64,000 bases of DNA from the NCBI RefSeq assembly GCF_029338355.1, contig NZ_CP119802.1:1922001-1986000 (forward strand), in the 5' to 3' direction. Positions within the stretch are counted from its first letter, which is position 1; each line of letters begins with the position of its first letter. The stretch comes from Halosegnis marinus (GTDB lineage Archaea > Halobacteriota > Halobacteria > Halobacteriales > Haloarculaceae). Positions 8,500-17,075 of the stretch are shown here, piece by piece. The notes under the pieces were generated by a model that saw nothing but the letters and a program-made list of their open reading frames with translations, did not search any database and was not told where the DNA came from. Made by a program: the position numbers and the translations under genes.

Positions 8500-9564
8500 T
8501 CACTCGAACACCTCGTCGAACGCGTCGGCCCCCAGCGGCGGGAAGGTTCCGGCGGCGACGTTCTCCGCGACGTGTTCGGGCGACCCCGTTCCGACGAGCG
8601 CCGCCGTCACGCCCGGCGCGGAGCGCGCGAAGTTGATGGCCCGCTGGGCCGACGTGTCGCCGTCGAGCCGCGCCGCGACGGCTTCCGGCAGTCCGTCGGC
8701 CAGCTCCCCCTGCATCAGCGGCGCGCTCGCGAACACGTCGAGGCCGGCCTCGTGGGCGAACCACAGCGCGCTCTGGGGGCCGTCGGCGCTCTCGTGGCTC
8801 TCGACGGTGAACGCGTCGGCCATGTGGACGTTGAACGGGAGCTGAATCGCCCGCAGGTGCGTCGAGGTGGTCCCCGCGGCGTCCGAGGCGGCGCGCGCCC
8901 GGCGGACGACCTCGGGGAGCGAGAGGTACGAGGGGTGGTCGGCGGGGACGCGGAACGCCTCCCACGTCGCCACGCCGTAGTGCCGGAGGTCGCCCGCGGC
9001 CGCGCGCTCCTCGAGCCGCGTGAAGGCCGCCTCCAGCGCGTCGTACACCGTCTCCCGGTCGTGTTCCTCCAGCTGCGTCTCGGGGTTGTGGACGTAGTAG
9101 AGGTCCACGGCGTCGAGGCCGAGGTTCTCCAGCGAGCGGTCGAGCTGGCCGTCGAGGTAGCCCGGCTCGATGCAGTTGCCGCGGACGAACTCGCGGCCCG
9201 GGTACGTCTCGCGGACGTAGGTGCCGGGGTCGTCGGGCCGCTCGCCGTCGAACGGGACGAAGCCGCCCTTCGTCGCCACGAGGACGGCATCGCGGTCCAC
9301 GTCGGCGTCGGCGAGCGCTCGCCCGACGACGCGCTCGGAGCGCTGGTGTCGGTAGTTCACCGCCGTGTCGAGGAGGTTCACGCCGCTTTCGAGCGCCTCG
9401 ACGAGCGCCGCGTGGTACCGCTCGTCCGCCCCGTCGGTCGCCTCGCCGAGGTAGGTGCCGACGCCGACGGAGGAGACGAGGCCGTCGCCGAACCGGCGGA
9501 AGTACGTGCGGGCGAACGACTCGTGGAAACGGTTCCGGTAGGCCCACGACGCGTCGCGCTTCAT
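8500..9564 (-). CDS. aldo/keto reductase
   Basis: 354 residues. TIM-barrel aldo/keto reductase features: GVNLLDTAVNYRH around 63-75 (catalytic Asp and Tyr), a Lys in VLVATKGGF and a His in VDLYYVHNPET. These form the D-Y-K-H tetrad of NADPH-dependent carbonyl reductases. The substrate is unknown. It is longer than typical AKRs of about 280-330 residues because of an insertion around FRVPADHPSYLSLPE. It is the first of two AKR genes in the window; the other (43169-44002) is a shorter, different subfamily. Confidence 0.9.
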   Translation of the reverse strand: MKRDASWAYRNRFHESFARTYFRRFGDGLVSSVGVGTYLGEATDGADERYHAALVEALESGVNLLDTAVNYRHQRSERVVGRALADADVDRDAVLVATKGGFVPFDGERPDDPGTYVRETYPGREFVRGNCIEPGYLDGQLDRSLENLGLDAVDLYYVHNPETQLEEHDRETVYDALEAAFTRLEERAAAGDLRHYGVATWEAFRVPADHPSYLSLPEVVRRARAASDAAGTTSTHLRAIQLPFNVHMADAFTVESHESADGPQSALWFAHEAGLDVFASAPLMQGELADGLPEAVAARLDGDTSAQRAINFARSAPGVTAALVGTGSPEHVAENVAAGTFPPLGADAFDEVFE

Positions 9565-9608
9565 ACCGCGACGTGGACCGCGCGCCGCAAAACGCCGCCG
9601 GTCCCGCC

Positions 9609-10754
9609 CTACGCCTCCTCGCCGTTCATCGCCGTGAACAGCCGGTCGGCCAGTTCCGGCGGGGCGACGCCGTCGTCCGGGACCTGTCCGCCGCCCATCC
9701 GGGCGTGGCCGCCGGCCCCCGCGTCTATCAGCTCCGCGACGGCCAGTTCCAGGGCGTGGCCCATGTGGACCCGGTCGTCGCGCGAGCGCCCGGAGAGGTG
9801 ATAGACGCCGTCCTTCTCCCCGAAGACGACGACGGCCGTCGCGCCCTCCAGCCGGAGGAGTTCCTCGGCGGCCTGCGGCACCGTATCGACGTTCGACACC
9901 GTCCCCACGTCGCTGACGACGAACGGCATCCGCACCGTCCGCTCGCGGATGGCCCGGGCCTTCACGTCGAGCGTCTCGGAGTCCACCGGGGGGTTGGCGA
10001 TGCGGTCGAGCACGTCGCCGTCGATGGCCGGGAAGAGGAACTCACAGCAGTCGAACTCCGCGGCCGAACAGCCGCGGCTCAGATACGTCGTGTCCGTCTG
10101 GATGCCGTACAGCAGCGCCGAGGCGACGCCGGCCGGCAGCCGGGCGTCCCCCTCCCCGTCGGGCGTCATGCCGACGCCGCGGAGGTACTCCGTGACGATG
10201 GTCGCACAGGCCCCGTAGCCGTCGCGGACGTCGGTGAACGCCGTGCCGACTCCGTCGCCGGGGTGGTGGTCCACGACCGCCAGCGGCTCGACGGTCTCCG
10301 CGCCCTCGAACCCCCGCGGCTCGTCGTGGTCAACCACCACGACCGCCTCGCCGAACAGCTCCGCGGCCTCGGTGACGCGCTCGAAGTCCAGGTCGAGGAC
10401 GGTCCGGAACGCCCGGTTCTCGTGGCGGCGTATCTCCCCGGGGTAACACAGGCGCGTCTCGGTACCGACCGTGTCGGCGAGGTGTGCGAGCCCCAGCGCC
10501 GACCCCATCGCGTCCGGGTCGGGGTCGGGGTGCATCAGTATCGCCACGGAGTCGTGCTCCGCGAGCGTCCGGCGGAGCCGCTCGCCGGGGTGCCGCCGGA
10601 ACCGCCTGAGGGCGAGCACGGCCAGCGCGACGAGGACCAGTCCGACGACGACCGCCGCCGCGAACAGCTCCGGTCGCTGTTCGACGGCCGTCCCGACGGA
10701 CCGGACCGCCCCCTCGGGGGCCCACGCCGCGCTCCCGGCCGGCGCCGTTGCCAT
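9609..10754 (-). CDS. membrane-anchored DHH-DHHA1 phosphoesterase
   Basis: 381 residues. One membrane helix at about 30-50 (LFAAAVVVGLVLVALAVLAL) is followed by a basic RRFRRH stop-transfer and a DHH domain: MHPDPDPDAMGSALG, VVVDHDEP and the DHH motif in AVVDHHPGD. A DHHA1-like end contains GGHARMGGG. DHH-DHHA1 enzymes include RecJ-like nucleases, nanoRNases and c-di-AMP phosphodiesterases. The membrane anchor is closest in layout to the c-di-AMP branch, but that is inference. I use the ATG at 10754; a TTG nine codons upstream would add little. Confidence 0.85.
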   Translation of the reverse strand: MATAPAGSAAWAPEGAVRSVGTAVEQRPELFAAAVVVGLVLVALAVLALRRFRRHPGERLRRTLAEHDSVAILMHPDPDPDAMGSALGLAHLADTVGTETRLCYPGEIRRHENRAFRTVLDLDFERVTEAAELFGEAVVVVDHDEPRGFEGAETVEPLAVVDHHPGDGVGTAFTDVRDGYGACATIVTEYLRGVGMTPDGEGDARLPAGVASALLYGIQTDTTYLSRGCSAAEFDCCEFLFPAIDGDVLDRIANPPVDSETLDVKARAIRERTVRMPFVVSDVGTVSNVDTVPQAAEELLRLEGATAVVVFGEKDGVYHLSGRSRDDRVHMGHALELAVAELIDAGAGGHARMGGGQVPDDGVAPPELADRLFTAMNGEEA

Positions 10755-10819
10755 ACACCGCACGTCCCCGCCTCCGGACAAGTAGCTTTCCTCCGTTCAA
10801 TCGCCGTCCCGGACCGCCG

Positions 10820-11695
10820 TCAGCCCGCGCGGTACGCCTCGACCGCCGCGCGGTACCCCTCGCGGTAGGTCGGGTACCGGAGGTCGTAGCCGGTCTCGCG
10901 GAGCAGGTCGTTCGCGACGCGCTTGCTGGTCAGGACCCGCCGTTCGGCCGCTTCCGAGAGGTCGCCCTCGGCCAGCCGTTCCCGCTTCGAGCGCTTCTCG
11001 GGCCGGGGGACGCCGCACTCGTCGGCGAGCCAGTCCGCGAAGGCGTGTTTGTCGGCCGGCTCGTCGTCACAGACGTTCACGACCGGCGCGTCCGCGTCGC
11101 CGAGCAGATGGGCGACCGCGCCCGCGGCGTCGTCGCGGTGGACCATGTTCAGGTAGCCGGCCGTTACCGGCCCCTCCAGGTACCGCTCCAGCCGGTAGCG
11201 GTCGGGACCGTAGAGCCCGGCGAAGCGCGCGACGCGTCCGTCGATATCGCGCTCGGCCGCGTACTCGGTCGCGAGCCGTTCCGCCTCCGCGAGGACGGCG
11301 GTCTTCTCCGTCGTCGGCTCGATGGGCGTCGACTCGTCGACCCAGTCGCCGTCGTGGTCGCCGTAGACGCCCGTCGAGGAGGTGTAGACGAGCCGCTCCG
11401 GGGGCGAGTCGCGGTCGGCGAACACGTCGATAGCCGTCCGCAACCCCTCGACGTACACCTCTCGCGCGGCGTCGGCGCCGCGCCCGCCCGAGGAAGCGGC
11501 GAAGACGATGGCGTCGGCGTCCGGGACCGCCGCGAGGTCGTCGGGTTCGGTCACGTCCGCCGCCACGGCGTCCGCGCCCGTCGCGCGCACCGCGTCGAGG
11601 TCCGAGAGGCGCACGCCCGTCACCTCGTGGTCGCCCGACAGCTGCCGGGCGAGTTCGAGGCCGACGTAGCCGCAGCCGAGTATCGCGACCCGCAT
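10820..11695 (-). CDS. NAD(P)-dependent epimerase/dehydratase-like SDR protein
   Basis: 291 residues. N-terminal Rossmann motif GCGYVGLELA at about 7-16, VYTSSTGVYGDH in the middle, and a C-terminal substrate domain. The usual YxxxK catalytic pair is not visible: at that position the sequence reads PTTEKTAVLAEAE, with Thr where Tyr is expected. It may therefore be an atypical extended SDR or a non-catalytic NAD(P) sensor. Its ATG overlaps the stop of the upstream DUF5791-type gene (ATGA). Confidence 0.85.
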   Translation of the reverse strand: MRVAILGCGYVGLELARQLSGDHEVTGVRLSDLDAVRATGADAVAADVTEPDDLAAVPDADAIVFAASSGGRGADAAREVYVEGLRTAIDVFADRDSPPERLVYTSSTGVYGDHDGDWVDESTPIEPTTEKTAVLAEAERLATEYAAERDIDGRVARFAGLYGPDRYRLERYLEGPVTAGYLNMVHRDDAAGAVAHLLGDADAPVVNVCDDEPADKHAFADWLADECGVPRPEKRSKRERLAEGDLSEAAERRVLTSKRVANDLLRETGYDLRYPTYREGYRAAVEAYRAG

Positions 11696-12120
11696 CAGCG
11701 GACCCGCGCGCGGATGGTCGCGTGTAACAGGGCGAACTCCCGAAGCGTCATCGGGAACCGGCCCTCTATCTTCGACTGCACCTCGCGGGCTTCGAGGTCG
11801 CCGCCCGCCTCCGCGGCCAGCGCCTCCACGTCGAGGACGGCCTGCGACATCCCCATCATCAGCGCGTCGCGCGACAGCAGGACGATGCTCTCGGCGTCGT
11901 CGTCCTCCGCGGCCGCCAGCAGCGCAGCGGCTTCCTCCAGCGTCAGTTCGGGCGCGTCGCCGGCCGCGACCGCCGCGACGGTCTCACGGTCGAGGTCCGT
12001 CCGCGCCGCGACGGCGTCGACCCCCGCGGATTCGACGGCGTCGGCGAGTTCGGCCGCGAGCGCCGCGTACAGTTCCTCCGGCGTGTGCTCGCCGGGGTCT
12101 GAGACCAGTTCGTGGAACAC
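11695..12120 (-). CDS. DUF5791-type haloarchaeal protein
   Basis: 141 residues, acidic and helical, starting with GTG at VFHELVSDPGEHTPEEL. This start is followed by the sequence I recall for haloarchaeal DUF5791. The middle resembles a helix-turn-helix-like unit (DRETVAAVAAGDAPELTLEEAAALLA), but no binding function is established. The stop overlaps the SDR start (ATGA), so the two genes are coupled. Confidence 0.75.
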   Translation of the reverse strand: MFHELVSDPGEHTPEELYAALAAELADAVESAGVDAVAARTDLDRETVAAVAAGDAPELTLEEAAALLAAAEDDDAESIVLLSRDALMMGMSQAVLDVEALAAEAGGDLEAREVQSKIEGRFPMTLREFALLHATIRARVR

Positions 12121-12160
12121 GCCCCGCGGTACGCGACCGCGGCTTAAGAGCCTTCGATTC

Positions 12161-12370
12161 TCAGTAGAAGCCCGTCGCCGTCCACGCGCCGCGTATCTCA
12201 CGTTCCGCGACCTCGGTTCCGTGCTCCTCGACGAACCGTTCGGCCGTCCGCTCGTCGCAGCCGAGCACTTCGTCGGCCATCAGCGCCGCGACGAGGCGGT
12301 CGTGCGGGCGCGGCGTCACCTCGCGGTCGGCGTCGAACAGGTCGTCGCGGTTGGGTTCGGGGACGGTCAC
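12161..12370 (-). CDS. small uncharacterised protein
   Basis: 69 residues, MTVPEPNRDDLFDADREV at the N-terminus, no hydrophobic segment and no metal-binding cysteine pair. It looks like an acidic, helical, soluble protein. It sits 33 bases after the pilus-like operon and 40 bases before the DUF5791-type gene, so it may be carried on the same transcript. The codon pattern (G or C at third positions) supports coding. Function unknown. Confidence 0.65.
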   Translation of the reverse strand: MTVPEPNRDDLFDADREVTPRPHDRLVAALMADEVLGCDERTAERFVEEHGTEVAEREIRGAWTATGFY

Positions 12371-12403
12371 GGTCGGCGTACGGTCGCCGGCGACAAACGC
12401 CTT

Positions 12404-15370
12404 TCACCAGCCGGCAGAGCGCTCGTCGGCGTTCCCGTCCGTGTCGCCGACGCCCTGTCCGCCGGGCGGCACGACGACCACGACGGCCGTCTCGACCGAG
12501 AGGTCGACCTCGCTCGCGCGGCCCGCGTGCTCCGCGTCCCCGTCCCCGTCCCAGTCGATGCCGACCGCGCCCCCGTCGCGGACGTACGCGAGCGTCCGGC
12601 CGGGGAAACCCTCGCGCGACCGCACGACGAAGCGGTCGTACGCGCCGCGCGCCTCGACGGTCCAGACGTTCGTGGTCGCGTACCACTGGCTCGGCAGCGG
12701 GGTGACGGGGAGCCCCGACGGGACGCGGGCCAGCGAGCGTCCGAGGCGCCGTTCGACCCGCTCCGTCGCCACGGTCGCGGTTCGGTTCGCGGCCCGCGCG
12801 GCGGCCCGCGTCGCCGCCTCCGTCGCGAGCCGGCGTGTCGCCGTCACGCCGGCGTTCACCGCGGACTGGGGAACCCCGTCACCGCTCGTCGCCGCGGCAC
12901 GGAGGGCGAGCCGGAGCCGGTCCCGCGCCTCGGTTTCGGCGACCGTCTCGGGGTACCGTTCGGCCGCGACACCGGCGACGGCAGCCGCAGCCGAGCCGTT
13001 CGCCAGCGCGAGCGCGCGGGTCGCCGGGGTCGTCCAGCGGTCGAGTCCGGCGGCGACGACGGCGCGCCGGTCATCGGAACTGCTCCCGACCCCCGCCTCG
13101 GCGAGCCGGTGTCGCAGCGCCTCCCGTCGGCGGTCGACGGCCGCGCGGACGGCGTCGCGGATCCGCTCGCGCCGCGCGCTCGCCCGCTCGTCGTCCGTCT
13201 CGGCGGCCACTCCCTCGGCGCCCCGGAGCGCCCGTGCCGCCGACCGCAGGCGGACGCGCCGCTCGCCGAACAGTTCCCCGACGACGCTGTCCGCGACGTC
13301 GCCGTAGGGAACCGTGAACAGGTTCGTGTTCCGGGCCGCGAGCGGGACGGTCGAGCCGTTCCCACGCGCGTCCGTCGCCGCGCGGTCGACCCGCGACAAC
13401 GAGAGATACGCCGGGGCGCCCTCGACGGCGACCCGCTCGCCCGACACCGTTCCGTTCGCCCCCGAACTCACTTCCCCTCGGGCGTCGAGCAGTGCCCCGA
13501 GCCGGTCCCGGGAGAGTCCGTGGTCGGCGAGCACCGACGCGAAACGGTCGCCCGCGTCCCGCCGGCGGTCGGCACGGCGGTCGAGCGCGGACAGCACCGC
13601 GTCGAGGTACGCGGCCCGCGCGGCGACGCGGGCGCGGTCCGCCACGCCGTCGTAGGTCGGCGGCGCGTCGAGCAGCGCCGCGCGCCGCTCGCGGACCGCC
13701 GCGGCGAGTGCGGCCGCCGGGTTCGCGTCGTAGGTCCCGACCGCGCCGCGCTCGACCGCGACGGAGACGTTTCGGACGCGCTCGCGCAGGCCGACGAGGT
13801 CGCGGTACACCCACGCCCGTAGCTCGTCCGGCGGTTCGCCGGACAGCGTCGTCCGGTTCGGCCCGAGCGTCCCGGCGACCGCGCGGCGAGCGACGGCGTC
13901 GGTACCGCCGCGCTCCGCTACGAGTCGGTCCGTGGCGCGCTCGCCGACGGCGCCGAGGTTCGGGCCGTCGAGGACGCCGCCGCGCTCGTGAACGGGCTCG
14001 ATCTCCCGGACGGGTGCCGGGCCGCCGTCGTGGCGACCGACGACGGCGACGCGGACCCGTTCGCGGGTCGTCACGACCTCGGTGGTGCGGGCGGTTCGGT
14101 TCCCGCGTCGCCAGCGCCGGACGACGGTCCGGCGCTTTGTCACCTCGCGGGCCGCCGAGGAGACGACGTGTCGGGGGGACGCGGCTCCGATGTCCGTCGC
14201 GTTCGCGCTCGCCACCGACAGCCCGGTCGTCACGTTCCGGGCGACGAACGTCCAGTTCTCGCCGTCGGGCGCGGCGCGCCCCGTCCGCGTCGTCCCGAGG
14301 GTCGTCACGGCCACGCGTCGCTCAGCCCGGACGCGGTAGGTCGCGGCTATCGCGGCCGCGAGGCCCCCGTCGACGAACCTGCGGAACGCCCGGTCGGCGG
14401 TCGCGTTCACGCCGACCGCGAGGGTGTCCTCCGGGCCGACCGCCGGCGTGTCGGCGGCTCTCGTCGGGTCGAGCGTCGAGCCGGGGACCGCGCCGTCCGC
14501 GGCCCGAATCAGGGCGGTCGACTCCGCGCCCGAGGCGCCCGCGCCGGCGAGCAGGTCCGCGCCCGCCGCCCGGGTCGCGGCGGTTCGGGTCGCCCGGACC
14601 GCGGCGTCGTCGGCCGTGCCGAAGACCGCGCGCTGTTCGGCGAGCAGCGCCCCGTTCGTCGCCACCGCGACGTGGCGGTTGCCGACGACGTTGGCGATCG
14701 GCGCGCCGCCGTACTGTGCTACCCCGCGAGTCCACGCCATCGCGTAGAGGCGGGCGGTCGCGCGGCGCGCCAGCCCCGGTGCGGTCGCGTCGGCGTCGAG
14801 CCGTCGGTCGAACCGAACCGTCCGCTCGTGGAGCGCGAGCACGGACGAGGCGACCTCGACCGTCGGCGAGACGCGCACGCGTTCGACCGTTCGGCCGTCG
14901 CGGGTCGCGACGAGCGTGACGTTCTCGACGGTCACGCGGAGGGCGTCCGCCTCGTCTACCGCTTCCACGCTCGTCCGTGCCAGCACGGCCCGGAGGTCGG
15001 CGGCCGTCGAGAGTCGGGGGAGCGACGGGGCGGCGCGGACCCCCTGTGCCGTCGTCCGGTCCAGCCGGTCGCGGAGCGCGAGGTAGGCCCGCAGTTCGAG
15101 CGACGCGCGGAACGGGTCGCCGGTCGCGGCGAGCGCCCGCCCGAGCGTCGTGTTCGCGGTCGCGACGACCGGGTTCGCCGCGGCCTCGCGGGCCGCCGTC
15201 CGCGTCGCGTCGCGGAGGTCGCCGCCGAGCGCGACGCGGGCCTCCTCCAGCGCGGCCTCGGTGTCCGGCTCCGTCACCGTCACGCCCCCGAGCGCGCCGG
15301 ACATCGTCGCGCTCCCGGCGAGCAGGAGGACGCCGACGAGGGCGAACGGGACGCGCGCGCGCTCGTTCAC
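12404..15370 (-). CDS. giant pilin-like surface protein (DUF7286-type)
   Basis: 988 residues. A single N-terminal hydrophobic helix (VPFALVGVLLLAGSATMSG) follows the short basic stretch VNERAR, an arrangement like archaeal type IV pilin signal peptides, where cleavage would fall after RA. The rest, about 960 residues, has no further membrane segment and should lie outside the cell. It is Ala- and Arg-rich with many NxT/NxS sites, possible N-glycosylation sequons. I recall it as the haloarchaeal DUF7286 family. GTG start in a GTGA overlap with the DUF7284-type gene; a GTG three codons upstream is possible but less likely. Last gene of the pilus-like operon. Confidence 0.85.
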   Translation of the reverse strand: MNERARVPFALVGVLLLAGSATMSGALGGVTVTEPDTEAALEEARVALGGDLRDATRTAAREAAANPVVATANTTLGRALAATGDPFRASLELRAYLALRDRLDRTTAQGVRAAPSLPRLSTAADLRAVLARTSVEAVDEADALRVTVENVTLVATRDGRTVERVRVSPTVEVASSVLALHERTVRFDRRLDADATAPGLARRATARLYAMAWTRGVAQYGGAPIANVVGNRHVAVATNGALLAEQRAVFGTADDAAVRATRTAATRAAGADLLAGAGASGAESTALIRAADGAVPGSTLDPTRAADTPAVGPEDTLAVGVNATADRAFRRFVDGGLAAAIAATYRVRAERRVAVTTLGTTRTGRAAPDGENWTFVARNVTTGLSVASANATDIGAASPRHVVSSAAREVTKRRTVVRRWRRGNRTARTTEVVTTRERVRVAVVGRHDGGPAPVREIEPVHERGGVLDGPNLGAVGERATDRLVAERGGTDAVARRAVAGTLGPNRTTLSGEPPDELRAWVYRDLVGLRERVRNVSVAVERGAVGTYDANPAAALAAAVRERRAALLDAPPTYDGVADRARVAARAAYLDAVLSALDRRADRRRDAGDRFASVLADHGLSRDRLGALLDARGEVSSGANGTVSGERVAVEGAPAYLSLSRVDRAATDARGNGSTVPLAARNTNLFTVPYGDVADSVVGELFGERRVRLRSAARALRGAEGVAAETDDERASARRERIRDAVRAAVDRRREALRHRLAEAGVGSSSDDRRAVVAAGLDRWTTPATRALALANGSAAAAVAGVAAERYPETVAETEARDRLRLALRAAATSGDGVPQSAVNAGVTATRRLATEAATRAAARAANRTATVATERVERRLGRSLARVPSGLPVTPLPSQWYATTNVWTVEARGAYDRFVVRSREGFPGRTLAYVRDGGAVGIDWDGDGDAEHAGRASEVDLSVETAVVVVVPPGGQGVGDTDGNADERSAGW

Positions 15371-16227
15371 GCCGACCACCGCCGGACGACGATCCGGACC
15401 TCGCCGGCGCGGACGGCACGCGCGGCCGCGGCCGGGGAGTCGAACGCCGCCCGTACTCGTCGTTCGTACCCCTCACGGAGCGCGCGCCGGAGCCGTTCGT
15501 TCGCCGCCGCGGCGTCCCCGCGCTCGATTGCCGCCGTGGTGTCCGCGCCGAACAGTCGGTCGGCCCGCGCGTAGCGGCGCGCGGCGAGCCGGTCGGTCGG
15601 GTAGTCCGCGGCCAGCGCGTTCGTCATCCCCTCGCGGGGGAACAGCACCCGGGTCGTCGCGTTCGCGAGGACCCGGGCGACGCCGGCGTAGCCCGAGCGG
15701 TTCGCGGCGGCGAGCGCGCGTGCCCTGGCCCCACCCGCGGCCGTCTCGACCCGCAGCACCCGACTCGCCACGGACGCGTCCCGCGGCGGCTCCGGGCCGG
15801 CAGCGAGGCGTCCCCCGACGTCGGCGCCCTCGTACGGCTGCCACACCGTCAGGACCCGTGTCCGCGTCCCGGTGGCGTTCGCGACGGCCGCGGCGACGGC
15901 ACGCTCGTACCCGTCGCTCGTCCGGGCGAGTTCGGTCCCGCCGACGGTCGTGTTCCGCACCGCGCCGCGCGCGAGCAGGCCCGCGAGCCGACCGTGTGCG
16001 TGCCGGTCGAACGTCTCCCCGACGCGGGGGAACCGCTCCGGTGCCCCGGCCGCGCCGGGCGCGAGCGAGTAGTTCACCGAGACCGACACCCGCGAGACGA
16101 CCGTCGCGGACGGCTCCGCGTCCGGCGCGGGCGGCGTTCCGTGTGGCGCCGCGAGCGTCGTCGCCGCGGCCGAGACGAGCAACAGAAACAGCGCCGCGTC
16201 GAGCACGGTACTGACGCCGCGGCTCAC
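15367..16227 (-). CDS. pilin-like protein (DUF7284-type)
   Basis: 286 residues. The N-terminus VSRGVSTVLDAALFLLLVSAAA has the RG-V-S then hydrophobic helix pattern of haloarchaeal type IV prepilins, where PibD-type peptidases cut after RG. The remaining 260 residues are a soluble ectodomain with several NxT/NxS sites. The GTG start overlaps the previous stop (GTGA), and the stop overlaps the next start in the same way. The coupling on both sides suggests a fixed stoichiometric role in the machine. A longer upstream reading frame would sit wholly inside neighbouring genes. Confidence 0.82.
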   Translation of the reverse strand: MSRGVSTVLDAALFLLLVSAAATTLAAPHGTPPAPDAEPSATVVSRVSVSVNYSLAPGAAGAPERFPRVGETFDRHAHGRLAGLLARGAVRNTTVGGTELARTSDGYERAVAAAVANATGTRTRVLTVWQPYEGADVGGRLAAGPEPPRDASVASRVLRVETAAGGARARALAAANRSGYAGVARVLANATTRVLFPREGMTNALAADYPTDRLAARRYARADRLFGADTTAAIERGDAAAANERLRRALREGYERRVRAAFDSPAAAARAVRAGEVRIVVRRWSA

Positions 16228-16592
16228 CAGACGCTCACCCGGAGTCGCCCGGGGACGACGCGGCCGGGCCCGACGCGAACGGGCACGCGGCGTCGGGCGC
16301 TCGCCGCGACCCGTGGCGGGGTCGGTCCCCGCGTCCACGAGCGGTTCCCGACGGCGAGCGAGACGTTCGTTCCCTCCGGGAGCGGAATCGAATCAACCCG
16401 AGCGGGCGGGACGACGCCGGCCGGCGCGAGGTCGTCCGCGACCGCGTCGAGTCGCGCTTCCGGACTCGGCCCCTCCCGCGGTAGCACGTCGTCGACGACG
16501 CCGGCGTACGCCGAGAGCGCGAGACAGACCGCCGCGACGGCGACGAGCGCCGCCAGCGGCTCGGCCTGCGCCCTATCCGACGAGCGTGACAT
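16224..16592 (-). CDS. pilin-like protein (DUF7285-type)
   Basis: 122 residues. MSRSSDRAQAEPLAALVAVA has a class III signal peptide look: a short charged leader, RA-Q-A at the expected cleavage point, E five residues after the Arg, then a hydrophobic helix. The ectodomain is about 85 residues. The size and shape are those of a minor pilin. The ATG lies 20 bases inside the end of the DUF7283-type gene, and the stop overlaps the DUF7284-type start. Confidence 0.82.
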   Translation of the reverse strand: MSRSSDRAQAEPLAALVAVAAVCLALSAYAGVVDDVLPREGPSPEARLDAVADDLAPAGVVPPARVDSIPLPEGTNVSLAVGNRSWTRGPTPPRVAASARRRVPVRVGPGRVVPGRLRVSVW

Positions 16593-17043
16593 CGACACCT
16601 CCCCACGTGACGCGGCGGACGCGGAGCCGGTCGGGCGCGGCTCGCCACCCGGGGTCGCCGGTTCGAGCGCCGTGTGCGACCACGGCGAACTCGGTCGGGT
16701 CGGCGAACACGTCACCGGGCGGCTCGCCGGCGAGCACCGCCGCGAGCGGGCCGTCGTCGCGGACGGGCGTGACGGGTCCGTACTCGAAGTCCGCGTGTGC
16801 CGTGCCGTCCGGCCCGCGGAGCGAGACGCCGCGGGGCGTGAGCCGTATCCGGTCGGCCCGGTCGAGCGATGCCGTTTCGCTGCCCGCGTACGCGCTCGCG
16901 GCGAGCGAGTCGACCGTCCGAGCCGCGCCCGCGGCGTCCGGCGGCGGGGCGGTCGGGAGGCCGGCAGCGACCCCGAGCGCGCCCGCGGCGACGAGGCTCG
17001 CGCCGAGCCACGCGTACCAACCGTCGATTGGTGCGTCGAACAC
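16573..17043 (-). CDS. pilin-like membrane protein (DUF7283-type)
   Basis: 156 residues with GTG start (VFDAPIDGWYAWLG), one N-terminal hydrophobic helix (WLGASLVAAGALGVAAGL) and a soluble ectodomain. The prepilin cleavage motif is less clear than in its two neighbours, so it may be a plain N-terminally anchored subunit. The N-terminus matches what I recall of haloarchaeal DUF7283. It starts 32 bases after the GspF-like gene, the largest gap in the operon. Confidence 0.8.
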   Translation of the reverse strand: MFDAPIDGWYAWLGASLVAAGALGVAAGLPTAPPPDAAGAARTVDSLAASAYAGSETASLDRADRIRLTPRGVSLRGPDGTAHADFEYGPVTPVRDDGPLAAVLAGEPPGDVFADPTEFAVVAHGARTGDPGWRAAPDRLRVRRVTWGGVDVTLVG

Positions 17044-17075
17044 GGGGGCGGTGGCCGCGCTCCGGTACAAAAAGC

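Noticed and set aside
10755-10781. TTG start nine codons upstream for the DHH gene
   Set aside because: Adds residues lacking conservation-like character; the ATG at 10754 is adequate and TTG starts are rare in haloarchaea.
12835-13317. Arg/Pro-rich frames inside the large pilin-like gene region on the plus strand
   Set aside because: Low-complexity translations with no start signal, antisense to a gene fixed by overlapping starts on both sides.
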